Assembly (NCBI GenBank): GCA_003008705.1
Contig: PDUO01000025.1
Location: 313,709 to 377,708 of the forward strand
Length of the DNA stretch: 64,000 bases
Direction: 5' to 3'
Source: Pezicula radicicola
Lineage: Eukaryota; Ascomycota; Leotiomycetes; Helotiales; Dermateaceae
Shown here: one piece after another, positions 25,301 through 36,188 of the stretch
Layout of the letters: the number at the start of each line of letters is the position of its first letter
Numbering within the stretch: position 1 is the stretch's first letter
Position numbers and translations under genes: made by a program
Notes under the pieces: model-generated
Database searches by the model: none
Seen by the model: only the letters and a program-made list of their open reading frames with translations
What the model was told of the DNA's origin: nothing

Positions 25301-26239
25301 ACATAGCTGTACAAGCTTGGTGAAACTGGAGAAGTAGCTGACTGTGCCCCCTTCACAGCTACATCCTCCTGTAAGACAAGTAACAGTGAAAAGATGGCGG
25401 GGATAGGTAATACACATCGGATACAGCCGGAAAATTTGTCCACTTACGAGTGTGTTCGACCTCCCTCTTTTCCTGTGGCTGCATGTTGTCTCACCTGATA
25501 CGCATAATTGCAATCCTAGGCTGGCCATTTGTCAATACGCGCTCACGATCAGCTCAACGGCGCATGTGAATCTAAACACTAAGATTAATTGGTGCCTCTA
25601 CACTCTGATCAGAAGACCCTCAACGACCCAAGACGGTCACCAAAGACCAAGAATGCCAACTCCAATAATAGACGGGGAACACCTTTGGCCCTAAAGTGTT
25701 CACGCATAACACCCGGCCTAGCTATGCCGAAACGCCATTCCATTCTTCTGAGTACCGACGTGTGCCTCCCTCTTAACAACCCAAAGTGTGGATGACTTGA
25801 ATACCCAGCTCAGTCTAGACCTTCCTTTCCACCATATTGGGCTACTGAAGAATTTGGAATGTAGCAGACGCGGTCAGGCGGATAAACTAGGGATGAAATC
25901 ACATTTCCTTATACGGTGTTGCGGCCCGAGCGTGGGCCTGTTTCCCACTCCCAGCCTAATCTCACGACGTGCGATCACCACGTTCGTTGTTCCAAATTGA
26001 TATTGGATATTGCTTATAGATGACCGACCATTAGACCATATTGGATTTCCATTTTTGCTGGCATTGTGAATGACACAAGAGGGTCAAAGCGAAACGTGCC
26101 GTAAGAGATTAGTCCAATATCTCAACTTGGTCAGAGTCGTGACAATGGCAGGCGAAGTGGCAGGTGGACTTCGAAGGGAGGATTGATTACGGCAAGAGAT
26201 GAGAGCATAATCTATCCTCACTCATTTTAGGTTTGTGAT
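19332..26239. other. 6.9-kb gene-poor region upstream of the Zn2Cys6 gene
   Basis: No open frame here carries recognisable domain structure, splice continuity or homology that I can see. Contents noted: a (ATC)10 microsatellite at 21602-21631, short G/C-rich stretches around 19700-19900 and 22600-22800, and otherwise mixed sequence. It is 5' of the gene starting at 19331 and 3' of the proline-rich gene ending at 26240. It could hold a long 5' UTR, enhancer-like sites or non-coding RNA, none of which I can prove. Confidence 0.5.
21602..21631. repeat. (ATC)10 microsatellite
   Basis: Ten perfect ATC units in the large intergenic region. Confidence 0.95.
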
Positions 26240-27904
26240 TCATGTTGCAGCACGTTTTTCACTCTGGCCCCTCAAGGCATCAATCTCTCGTTGCAATGCA
26301 GTCAAGTCAGCTAGCACGTCTCCAGAGGCAGTTCGAGGCCTGTCAGTCGGTGACGTTATGGATGAGGCAACAGAATCACGTCGGCCACTATCATTACTGC
26401 GACGCGAGTATTCTCCACTCGTCTTTGGGTCTGGTGATAGCATTGGTCTCTGCCCATCAATGCTACCTCTTCCGTGTCGAGGTGGCGGTGGTGGAGGAGG
26501 AGCGGCGCCACGTTTAGTGCTTAACATTTCCATGCTGGAGACTGACGGTGGTCGCTGTCTCGTAGATGGCATTCTTGTTGGTGGTACGGGTGGACCTGAA
26601 TTCATCGTTGGGGAAACTGGTCCTTGGTTTGAGGAACCCTTGATTGAACCTGCATGTCTTCTAGATGGCGGAGGCGGAGGTGCTTTGGCGCTGTCGGACC
26701 GAGGCCTCGAAGAAGTCTCTACATTTTTTGGAGTATCCTCCTCAACCCTTGGTGACAGCCTACCAGAGTCGCTCCGTGTTAGCTTCGACTCTGATACCAG
26801 TTGACTGTGCCGCCGAGCAATTGGAGGTGCTGGCGGTGTTTTGCGTCTCAGAGATGCACTTGGAGATGGGGGCTCTGGTGTTTTCCCAGCAGCTTCTTTA
26901 TCAAATACTGATTCACGATCAGACTCGTGGCTTGCACGGGTAGGCGCTGGTGGGAGAGGCTTGTTGAGATCTGTTTGGGAGCGGATGGAGGGAAGGGATG
27001 TAGTTGATGCGTTGAAGTAGTTCTGAGATATTGCTGAGTTTGGAGTGGGCGGTGTGTTCACACCTGTAGAGGTAGCTGGGTCATCTCTCCCAAGTTCCAT
27101 TTTGATCAGCTTGCCATGCCGCGAACTTGGAGGAGGCGGCTTCTTCTTGGTCGACATAGACATGCCTTGATAATCTGTGAAGTCACGATGCTCGTCTTCG
27201 GGTTCTGAAATCTCATGTGACGTGCGTGGTGATTCTGGGTGTGCTTCATGTAGTGGCTCAAAGATAGACTGTCTTGATAAGGAAGATGTGTCTGTGCTGT
27301 TGCCTGACCCCTCCTGATGAGGTTGGACAACAGGCGCCGTTGCTGCCATGGGTGTCGTGGGAGCTGGAGAAGAGTCCAGTCCAGAATTTCCCGTCATCAA
27401 TAGCCTCTTGAATGCCTCTACGTCCAACGATGCCCGTCCTGGGCTCACCACGCTTGTGGGGGCTGCAACCGCCGCTCCTCCTTCCATCGTCTCCAGTGTC
27501 TTCGAGAAAGGGTTGATCGGAACATTTCTCATACTCGGTACAGGCTTCTCCTCCTCCGATGTATCGGACAGGGCGCCGTCAAAAGGGTCGTTCTCATTAT
27601 TGGTGAAGGTACCGGTATTATTGCTTGATGCCGGAGTTGGGGACCATGCATCTACCTCCGGCGACGAGGGCGGGGGCGATTGCACGCGGACCTTCTTGAC
27701 AGGCTTTGTCTGCAGTTTCGGCGCATCAGGTCTCCCAAATTGTGTGTTTTCAGAGGGTGCTTTCTCCTGTTGTTGGTGGTGCTGGGAAGTAACATGGTTT
27801 GCGATGGGAGAACTTTGGTTGGTAGCGGTAGTGGTGGAGGAAGTGACCGTTGCGGAAAGGGCTTTCCGGCGGAACGGGTTTGACGAGGGGAAGTCGGCAG
27901 ACAT
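26240..27904 (-). CDS. proline-rich, low-complexity conserved-looking protein
   Basis: Single exon. I prefer the ATG at 27904 (MSADFPSSNPFRRKAL), giving 554 aa, over the frame's upstream ATG at 27958, because the residues between look like leader sequence. The protein is Ser/Pro/Thr-rich with several polyproline SH3/WW-type motifs (KKKPPPPSSRHGK, TPPAPPIARRHS, KAPPPPPSRRHAG, AAPPPPPPPRHGRG) and ends in a short predicted coiled coil (DVLADLTALQREIDALRGQ). It is mostly disordered with no enzyme domain. Such layouts fit cortical actin, endocytosis or polarity scaffolds that bind SH3 proteins, but this role is inferred only from composition. Confidence 0.8.
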   Translation of the reverse strand: MSADFPSSNPFRRKALSATVTSSTTTATNQSSPIANHVTSQHHQQQEKAPSENTQFGRPDAPKLQTKPVKKVRVQSPPPSSPEVDAWSPTPASSNNTGTFTNNENDPFDGALSDTSEEEKPVPSMRNVPINPFSKTLETMEGGAAVAAPTSVVSPGRASLDVEAFKRLLMTGNSGLDSSPAPTTPMAATAPVVQPHQEGSGNSTDTSSLSRQSIFEPLHEAHPESPRTSHEISEPEDEHRDFTDYQGMSMSTKKKPPPPSSRHGKLIKMELGRDDPATSTGVNTPPTPNSAISQNYFNASTTSLPSIRSQTDLNKPLPPAPTRASHESDRESVFDKEAAGKTPEPPSPSASLRRKTPPAPPIARRHSQLVSESKLTRSDSGRLSPRVEEDTPKNVETSSRPRSDSAKAPPPPPSRRHAGSIKGSSNQGPVSPTMNSGPPVPPTRMPSTRQRPPSVSSMEMLSTKRGAAPPPPPPPRHGRGSIDGQRPMLSPDPKTSGEYSRRSNDSGRRDSVASSITSPTDRPRTASGDVLADLTALQREIDALRGQSEKRAAT

Positions 27905-29481
27905 GATGAGGAAGCTCGGGCATCTAGGTGCCACGGACAGATGCTTGAGGTTATACAATAGCCATTGACGGGTCTATGGGGAGAGTGTTCATGCTCAACT
28001 GTGCTCCGGATCGTCGGATTCACGATGAGCACACAAGGTCGATAAAGAGGGTGCACGGACCAAGAATACATGAGCTTAAGCGGCTTGAACGTGGGGTCTG
28101 AAACACCAGACGAACTGAATACCTAAGAGGGGCGTGCTGTCATCGAGGAGGACGAAAATGCGAATGGATTCAAACAAATAATGAGAAGGAAAAAGCAGTC
28201 TTGAAGGCTTTCTTTCTTTGTTTTTTTTTTTTGGAAGTTATCGTGGTGGCAGTAGTGTGGCACGCAAGCCAAGGGTACCTCATGTCACTAGGTACTCATT
28301 GCACTCTTTAGCGACAGGACAACTTGGTACTTCCGTACAACGGTCATATAAGAGTAGGTAAGTAGCAGTTACGTACTTGAAATTCATTAATTACGAGAAG
28401 CGAATTTCTCAAGCTGGTTGTACTATTTAAATTAGAGGAAAGTGACCTACTTAGGTGGTGAATCTGAAAGTTACTCTAAGTTACCTTAGTTTAAATTACT
28501 ATAGATATACTATAGGCTATACGTTTATAATGGACATAAACTACCTGTATGCCTATATAAACGACTGGGGTAGCAATTTTTAGTCTAAAGAACAGGAGCT
28601 ATACAAGGATATCTTTAGGCAAGGGCTTATTGCAAAAGAAAAGGTGTACGATAGCATACTACAACAATTAGTGATTAGAATAGGAGTTTTTTTTTAGGGA
28701 ATAAAATAGTTAACTTAATCCTTTCCTTCCTATATCTAATAGGCATCTCTGAAGAAAATCAACTAAGAAAAGTATGCACTTGAAAAACAAAAAGGGAAGG
28801 TCGAGCAGGACGTATAGTTTTGGAGGGAGGAGGGTTGGGGGNCGGCAATTTAAGTATGTATTAATAAAAACGTGCAGTAAGTATATAGAAAAGATTTAGG
28901 AAGAAGAGTAATAACAACCGAATCTAGTACTGGTTTTGAACTAAGAATCCCCCTTTACAGCAATTCAAGAACTGTATATTAAATTCTACTTCTAGATCGC
29001 ATATCGAGCCTGCTTTGCATCTTCTAAAGCTAACCTTCCTCTAGGATAAAAGTAGAAGTTTCTTTGCTTAAGAAACCTAGAGCATCTATATTCGCAGATT
29101 TTGAGTCTGTCGAGAAGTAAAGGTTCTATTTCTAGGTATCACGCTGCTTATTTCCCCTGTCTGGTTATTTGAGTGATCTGAGTCAAGTGAGTTACTGGAA
29201 CTGGAGTCAAAGTGGGTTAGCCGAGCTAAGTTAGGGACTCAAGTCAAATCAAGTCAGTCACCCAAATCAAGTCGGTTTCCCAAATCAACAAGGCTGCTCA
29301 TGTCGAGTGAGTCACTGAAAAGAAAGCAAGATCTGTTATCAGAGATCCATTTTGGTCTCAATCGCGCTATGTACGTATTCTTCCGTCGCGCTATGCATAA
29401 ACTATCCCCAACGCCATTGCTTGGGTATATCCATCCATCCATGAAAACCAGTGCAACTCTCTAAACGCCCCAATGTCCCAA
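27905..29481. other. AT-rich intergenic tract with repeat-like sequence
   Basis: Contains a poly-T run near 28219-28232, AT-rich sequence from about 28340 to 29000 that looks like a mutated repeat, a single N at 28842, and a degenerate short tandem repeat at about 29165-29325. No gene seen. Confidence 0.6.
29165..29325. repeat. degenerate AAGTCAAGTGAGTTACC-type tandem repeat
   Basis: Repeated variants such as GAGTCAAGTGAGTTACTGG, CAAGTCAAATCAAGTCAGTC, ACCCAAATCAAGTCGG and TGTCGAGTGAGTCACTG follow each other. The same motif family recurs at about 54325-54440, 25 kb away. Confidence 0.55.
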
Positions 29482-31273
29482 TCAAAAGAATTGCAAATCA
29501 ACGAGGAATTCACCGTTTCCCGGGAAGCAATCCTTCTGGTACTTTGCAGCGAAGCTTCTGCCTACCTCTGTTGGCCAGCTGAAAGCAATTGACTCTCTGT
29601 CGAGTCGCCATTTGCCCCAGAAGTCGCCATCACGAGCAGCGTCAATCAACTTGGTCGCGTATCCCTTGCGCCGATGCTCTTTCTGGGTCCAGATACGATC
29701 AACCAGCATGTAGACCTTGTGAGGGAGTGCCTTCTCGTTGTTGGAAGATGCTCGGCTCGTCAACTTGTCAACTTGGTAATAGCCAGCACAAGGAACATCT
29801 TGCTCTGCATCGAGGACAGCAACAGGTTTACCTTCCTTGACATACACGTAGACCTTGTGCGTTCTCTCGTTATGGAAGACATTCTCTGGTGTGAAGGCAA
29901 AGGGTGATCCGATGTCGTCCAAGGTAAGATCTAGAACACTGCAAGCAAATCCCTTCAAAGAATGGCTGCAGTATCTATCGATAGAGATGATCCACTCGTC
30001 TGCACCTCGAGGATGCTTCCAGATGGTTCTGAGTGGAACATCAACAGCGGTCTTCAATGGCTTCTCAAGCTTTTCAATGGAACAGTGAGACTTGTGAAAC
30101 TTGGCATGTTCGGCGACATCATTGTCGTCTGTCCGGTCATAACGCATTGTACATACGCAGCAGTACGCAACGTCCACAGGGGTGTACAAGAGCATTTGTC
30201 TTTGTTTGATAGGACCGCTGTGGATTGGAGCAACTGGAGTCTTTGAAGCATTGTTTGAGTTACCGCCAGAAGTAGTAGGTGCGGAGCCGTTCTTAGGGCT
30301 AAAAATCTTAGACAAGCATGAACCCATTTCGAATGACTTGTGAGAAGGCAAAGGCTGAGTGTTTTTCGTAGTTAGTCTCCGAGGACGTTTTCGAGGTTTT
30401 GGATTGGAGCAAGCAGCAATTGGTTGGAAGTAGCTCTTTATTGACGGATAATTTGACGGTGCAGGGTGCTGACTTGGTTTTGTTTTGGGTTGATCTTCCG
30501 TGTTTTTGCTATGTGAATGTTAGCAGGCTTTCTGAGAAGTAAAAATGTGTAATCCAGTAAGTCTTTGCTGGGAACTGATATATTTGCCAGCTCTATTGCT
30601 CAGATCTGTCACATGAACCGCCAAAAACGATAGAAATCCTGTCGTCGACACAAGTAAAGTACGAAGAAAGAAAAGAAAATTGTCATCGAGAAACTCTTGC
30701 TGAATGCGAAAATAGACCTGTATACTATGTGCCCCATGACACCTGGAGACTTCCAGCAAAGACGCATCACGAAGTTGTCTGAATCTATACGTAGATTGAA
30801 AACAAGCTTTATGGGTCTCGGTTCCACATCAGACTTCCGTAAGAACCCGTGCAAATTCCATCGTCTGCATCCCAGAACCCCAATGAGTAGAAAGGAAAGC
30901 AAATCGCGTCTTCAAAAGAAAGTTGATACCACATACCTTTCCTCAGAAGGCTCTGATATCCTTTGCCTCTTTGTTGAAGGTAGCGACGCGTTCGGCTTGA
31001 CGCGCTTCCCGTAGGTCTTGACTTCTCTCCTATATCGCGCTCAGTACTCATCTCGTTGATCCCCGCAGCTTCACCCAAGTCAAACATGACGTACCTGATC
31101 GAACTGTCCTTTGGAAGCTCCTCAGAAGCCTTCCGCTTCGCTATTATCGCGCTCTCAACGCGATTTGTTTTCGACGCGTCACTATGTTGATGCGTCAGTG
31201 TTGTGTTGTTTGAAGAAAGAGAATGGAGCTTATTGTCTAGAGTGATTTACTTTTGTTTAGGCAACGACATCAT
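29482..31273 (-). CDS. ECO1: Eco1/ESCO-family cohesin N-acetyltransferase
   Basis: Exons: 31273-31251, 31181-31095, 31029-30937, 30508-29482; they sum to 409 aa exactly. The N-terminal exons give a basic leader containing KTYGKR, typical of fungal Eco1. A PIP-like motif YPSIKSYF (about 88-95) would bind PCNA. The C2H2 finger is C184-x2-C187...H202-x3-H206 (YCCVCTMRYDRTDD). The GNAT-like acetyl-CoA segment is VDRIWTQKEHRRKGYATKL (about 337-355), followed by the family's C-terminal AFSWPTEVGRSFAAKY. The enzyme acetylates the cohesin subunit Smc3 in S phase to establish sister-chromatid cohesion; it acts in the nucleus. The third intron (428 bp) is unusually long for this window and might hide an alternative exon. 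Confidence in family is high; the first small exon is the least certain part. Confidence 0.9.
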
Positions 31274-31749
31274 TGCTCGGCGCTGGGAATCAAACCGGCG
31301 AATGGCGTTACGGTATGCGGCGGCGCTGCTGATTTTGAGGTTGAATATTTGCTGGCGTTGAGATATACTCGGACTTTTTTGGAGTCGTGAATTTGGGCAC
31401 GAAACCGCCACGCTAAGAATTTATGCTCCTGACGCGCAATCACGTGTGAAGAAATCATTACCTCGCTCTCAGTCCTTGCGTCCCAGGGTACAGCCTATCT
31501 TCTCCTTTTATCTGGATGCAATATAATTTTTGTGCTGAGAGAATTCGGGGAGCTGTAGAAGCCTTAATTACTGCGATTGGGAAAGCAATGTCTATTATGG
31601 TATTCTCGACCAAGCTTGTGGCGAGGTGAATGCAGCTTTTTATATAATACAGCCATTTCTATCACGCATATATCCCATGCTTTTTGTACCTAACAGTACT
31701 AGTACAAACATCAGAGCAATCGTCATCTCGTTCTCATGCATAATATACA
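31274..31749. promoter_or_regulatory. intergenic region, eco1 promoter / coq1 3' end
   Basis: About 475 bp between two minus-strand genes. Presumably carries the coq1 3' UTR and the eco1 promoter. No specific sites recognised. Confidence 0.45.
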
Positions 31750-33170
31750 CTACTTCCTCCTCTTCAATGTCTTCTCAGCCATTTCTACTAATCCGTCCTT
31801 TGCTTCGCATTCTGGAAACGCGCTGATAGCGGCGATAGCTTTGTCTTTGTAGTCTTCAGCCAAGGCACGTGTCTGCTCTAGACCGTCACTTTGAAGGACA
31901 AGTTCTCGAGCCTAACTTCTTGTTAGTTGCTGGAATTTTAAGCCTATTTTGTGGCAAGGTGATAACTTACTCTTGCAACATCTCCTTCCTTGGCAAACTT
32001 CCTTCCAACCAAAGACCCAAGTTCGCGGTTTTGCTTCCATGCAAATAGAAGTGGTGCAGTCGCGAGTCCTAATTCCAAGTCTGCGCCAGCTGGCTTGCCA
32101 AGTTCCTTCTCGCTGATCGTATAATCGAGCATGTCATCCACCAGTTGGAACGCCAATCCCAAGTTCTTTCCGTATAGGTAGGCTGCTTCAACTGTAACCG
32201 GATCCGACCCTCCTAAAATTGCGGCCGCACGGCAAGACTTTGATATTAAGCTTGCACTCTTGAGGTAGGTCTTCTGCAAATAGTATGCGATCGCGTCCTC
32301 TGTCCACACTGGATTCTTCTCATCCCGCGCAGTATTTTTCAACTGCATGAATTCGCCTTCAACCAAATTGGCAATAACTGTAGCAAGCAGTTCAACTACC
32401 TCCGGGTCCCGAAGTCTAGCCAAAGCAACAGAAGCACGGCCGAGAAGAAAGTCTCCCGCTAACACGGCCATCTTGTTTCCAAACTCGAGGTTCGCGGAGG
32501 GAGCTCCTCGTCTCGCAACAGAATGATCAATAACATCATCGTGTAGCAGCGAGGCCGTATGTATAAGTTCAGTGACTTCGGCAAGTCTTCGCTGAGAAGG
32601 TAGGATATCGCTTTCGGAAGAGGAATATGTTGTCGGGGCATGCGTTAAAGGATTCGTTGTAGGTGTGGAGGGATTCACGTCGGAGAGTATGGCAGCTGGT
32701 GAGATAGAATCATCAATGTTCGCACTGCTTTGATATCGAGGAGATTTGGGGGCCAGAGCTGTTGCTCGGGACATAAGAAGTACGATTAGAGGTCGTACAT
32801 GTTTTCCTTCCGCTTGAGTGTAATATTTCGCAACGGTATCGAGGGATGGATGTCCAGAACCTAGTAATTGCCGTATATTACCAGTCAAAAACTTCATCTC
32901 CTTCGCCACTATCCTCAATGGATCTATGCTGACCCCTCCGGAGCTTGCTGCCTGCGAAGATGCATTGGATAAGACAGTGGAAGCGAGTGACACTGCCTGC
33001 GCCCAAGACGATTGCCTCCGCCGTGCTGGATGATGAAATGTAGTTGTTGGAGGTAGTCGCGAAGCTGCTAAAGCACTAAATCGACACCGAGAGCAGGCGC
33101 CATATAAGTGTGATCGAGGTACAATTGAGCTGTTGAGGAGCGTAGAAGCTCGGGTTGCCTGGATTTTCAT
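31750..33170 (-). CDS. COQ1: mitochondrial trans-polyprenyl diphosphate synthase (ubiquinone side chain)
   Basis: Two exons, 33170-31971 and 31911-31750, giving 453 aa. The first in-frame ATG is at 33170 (MKIQATRASTLLNSS), starting an Arg/Ser-rich mitochondrial presequence. Conserved prenyltransferase motifs: GKHVRP (122-127) for isopentenyl diphosphate, first Asp-rich motif DDVID with following RRG (from 211), and second Asp-rich motif DDMLD (345-349). Small residues precede the first Asp-rich motif, as expected for long-chain products. A low-complexity insert (about 150-190) separates helices. Condenses isopentenyl diphosphate units into the polyprenyl tail of coenzyme Q in the mitochondrial matrix. 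Divergently paired with the Vma12 gene across 303 bp. Confidence 0.95.
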
Positions 33171-33473
33171 GGCCCACGAGATGGTCCTTTGACCCCTTGT
33201 TTGCTGAATTATTTTTCTGCCCAAGCAATTACCACATCAAAGTACACACAAGAAATGGGCTCAACTCGAAACGAACCTAAAAATGAAAGTTGCCAGTCCC
33301 CTACAAAAAAAGTCAATGGGAGGCTGAACGTAGAAAGCTGGATGGCCGGCCCTTCCCGAAAAGAGACATCATCGGCCTAGCGTTTCGCCGGCCTGAAATA
33401 CGAAGGCAGACATGAGCGACACCTCAACATTGTACAGCTAGCAACAGCACTGATGAAATGATACATATCGACA
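33171..33473. promoter_or_regulatory. divergent promoter of coq1 and vma12-like genes
   Basis: 303 bp separate the two divergent ATGs, so both core promoters must lie here. No obvious TATA box or specific operator. Confidence 0.6.
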
Positions 33474-34520
33474 ATGGTGTTTCTCACCATGACCCCCTCG
33501 ATAGTCGAGGCCCTAGAAACAATCCAGAGCCTCCAGAACTCCGCAGGAACCTCGAGTAGGACGGAAGCTGCAATCAATAGCGCTGACCCAGAGCCTTTGC
33601 AGGATCAAGTAGGCACTATAAATGAGTTGAACGATAAAAGTGCACAGAGGCAGGGTGGTACGGATGAAGATGAAGGGCATCATCTGTTAGCAAATGAAAC
33701 TGGGGCAGTGGAGGACAACAAGGGCAAGTCTGAGGAGCCATCATTATCCAATCCAAAAGTTGGAAACCCCATCGCCCATGGACAGATCTTAGATCTGTCG
33801 AGGCAACTCAAACACCACTCTCTTTCGCCGCCTAGTCTAGATTTATTACTTCGCGGCTCAAAAGTCTACGTTCCTCCTCCACAGGCCAAGCCCGAACCGG
33901 TAAGCTATGAACTTCCTGCGATGAGCGCAAATATTTGGGTATTGAAGCTTATCATCTGTTGCTAGACCTCAGAATACAAAGCACTTATGGCAAGACTTCG
34001 TCGAGATGAAGAACTGCGAGCGTACGATCGAATGATTAATCCTTTGCCACCAATGCAGTCTTTCTCCCAGCAATTCCCAGCCTCATCGGCTGCCAACGCA
34101 TTTGTCTCGAACCACCAGCAACAAGACGAAGAGGACGATGAGGTTACATACGCAGATATCAATAGACAGATGACTCTTATTTTGAACGTTCTGGTTACCA
34201 TTGTAGCCTGCGGCGCTGCAATCTGGATGATAGCGCGATGGTGGCCTACACCAGCTCGGCTGGCTATAAGCATGATTGGAAGTCTTGTGATTGGGATTGC
34301 CGAGGTCGTGGTATACGGAGGGTACCTTCGGCGTGTGGGTGAAGCCAAAAATAAAGCCAAAGATTTAAAAGAGGTTAAGGAAGTTGTAAAGACATGGGTC
34401 GTAGGTGGTGGAGGAGAAAACCCCGAGACCGATACTCAAGACGAGCCCGTCATGATTGAAGACAAAGCAGATCTCAGCAATGCGAAGCGGCGAAAGAGGA
34501 AAGAAGGAGACCCCACTTAA
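33474..34520 (+). CDS. VMA12: V-ATPase assembly factor Vma12/TMEM199 family
   Basis: Two exons, 33474-33899 and 33966-34520, giving 326 aa. The conserved core follows the intron: TSEYKALMARLRRDEELRAY, then DEVTYADINRQMTLILNVL, which leads into two TM helices (about 212-235 and 241-262) and a lysine-rich cytosolic tail. This two-helix hairpin preceded by the EYK..M.RLR motif is the Vma12 signature. It is an ER membrane protein that helps assemble the Vo sector of the vacuolar proton ATPase. The N-terminal third is variable and acidic, which is normal in filamentous fungi. Confidence 0.9.
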
Positions 34521-35438
34521 TCGAAAATGGATATATTCATCCCATGTCGTTGTCCCAAGGGCACATTGCGGTGCTATTGACACGATCACCCGCTTGACCA
34601 ACTATTGTATTCTTGAGGTAATTGAAGCTTGTCTAACCAATGAGACGCTACGTATCTTCGGATACCGCTCTTATTTGTTCAGCCAAGCTTCTGTACATTA
34701 AGCTAAGTGGTCTATAATTACCCCCGAGGATGACTGCCAGTCACGCAAGGTTGACTTGATCGGCTGCAGCTGACGGTGCGAGGAGTAATGAGGCCAACTC
34801 TTCCCCACAACCAGCCTGTCAGATATCGCGAGATGCAAGTCGCCGCATCGAGATTTGAGAACTTAGCTCTCCTAGATGTTTCAACACCAAACCTGTTGAC
34901 ACTAATCTCACAACCATTTGCTGAGGCAACCAAGGAGACGACCAGAATCACCAGAATCTATGTAGAATACAGCTTTCTCGAAATCGGCATTACTCAACCT
35001 TGCAATTAAACCTCGGCGACACATTGCCTGCCGGCGCTCACTTGCTCTGAGGAGTCCCTCTATTTCTCCTGCATGGCTCCCCATGCAAGCTTTGGGATAA
35101 CCGACCGTTCTCCATTTGCGTATCTGCGTGTGTAGAGACATATATCTCCATAATAGCTCTCGTGATTGTTAATGTATGTTAGCCCCATCCCTGCCATCAG
35201 GGTCGTCTTATGGTCTTTTGACCGAGACTTGACTTTCCCAAACTTTTCTATACGATCAACAACCTAGATACTCTAAAACCTCTTTTAGCTGGGCAAAATG
35301 CCCAACGTATCAGTCTTCGGCACAGCACTTGGTTCCCTCACGTGTCCATCATCCAACCATTCCCTCCTCAACCCAACTGGCTACTGCGTCCTGCTTGCTT
35401 TCTCTCCACCAATCCTCATCACCTCTGCATCTACAATA
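34521..35438. other. intergenic, nothing recognised
   Basis: About 0.9 kb downstream of the Vma12 gene and of the TPR remnant. No splice-consistent or motif-bearing frame seen. Confidence 0.5.
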
Positions 35439-36174
35439 TTATCCGGTAGAGGGTAGATTTGAAAGAACCCGTGCGTTGGAGTACAGTTGAAGAATACCAT
35501 TGAGGATCTTCTTCATGCATTCATCGCAGTAGTATTTCTTGAAACAGGTTCGACAAGTGTAGCAAGCTTTGAACCTCTCGATATTCTCATCACACCCGTT
35601 TTGACATTCATAAAACATAGCTGGAGTCCAGGTCTGCGCATATGATCGGGTGTGCTCAAAGCTTTGGAACCCCATTCGATGGCTGCTGAATAGTCTCCGA
35701 GCTGTGGAAGATGCGAGACTAGACTGTCAGTCCCAGGAGTCAAGGATTGTGATAGCGGTGCCAAATTCTTCCATTCCTGCATTGAGGTGACCAGCGTTCC
35801 GCAGGACTCTTCCTATGTTTCCATACCATTGACTGGTCTTCTCAAGCGGAATAATGCTGGCAAGCGATCGTAGTTGGTCCGCAGGGATCTTGGAAAGCCT
35901 AATACGATCAATCTGCATTTGGTATATTGACGTGAAGTCTGGATCGTTTTCGTCCTGTTCGGTTTGGCTACGATTAACTTCTCTCCTACCTAATAACAAC
36001 ACTAATATCAAGAGGGGGGCACAAAAGAGCCACGTACCAATCTCGAATAGATGTGTGGGAATCAAACGTAAATGGTCGCGTCTGAGGTCGTTGATAGATC
36101 CTCGAGCCATCTTTTTCGCACAATGTAGCAAATGGCAGGAAAAGTTTCTTGGCTGATGCAGCTGCAGCGGTCAT
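35439..36174 (-). pseudogene. frameshifted TPR-like / Cys-rich protein remnant
   Basis: Minus strand from ATG 36174 (MTAAAASAKKLFLPFATLCE), with a possible intron to QTEQDENDPDFTSIY. The frame then reads a TPR-like segment (QWYGNIGRVLRNAGHLNAGM) and stops near 35727. A second frame supplies QLGDYSAAIEWGSKALS, and the original frame resumes with AQTWTPAMFYECQNGC and a Cys-rich end (CYTCRTCFKKYYCDEC). Two compensating frame changes within about 80 bp, with no GT-AG intron that fits, point to a broken gene or sequence errors. The Cys pattern resembles a small zinc-binding tail. Its start is only 3 bp from the open frame of the HET gene on the other strand. Confidence 0.45.
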
Positions 36175-36188
36175 GAATTGACGTTGGC

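Noticed and set aside
27348..27968. 206-aa plus-strand frame opposite the proline-rich gene
   Set aside because: Antisense of a long Pro/Ser-rich coding exon, which commonly leaves the opposite strand open; no independent features.
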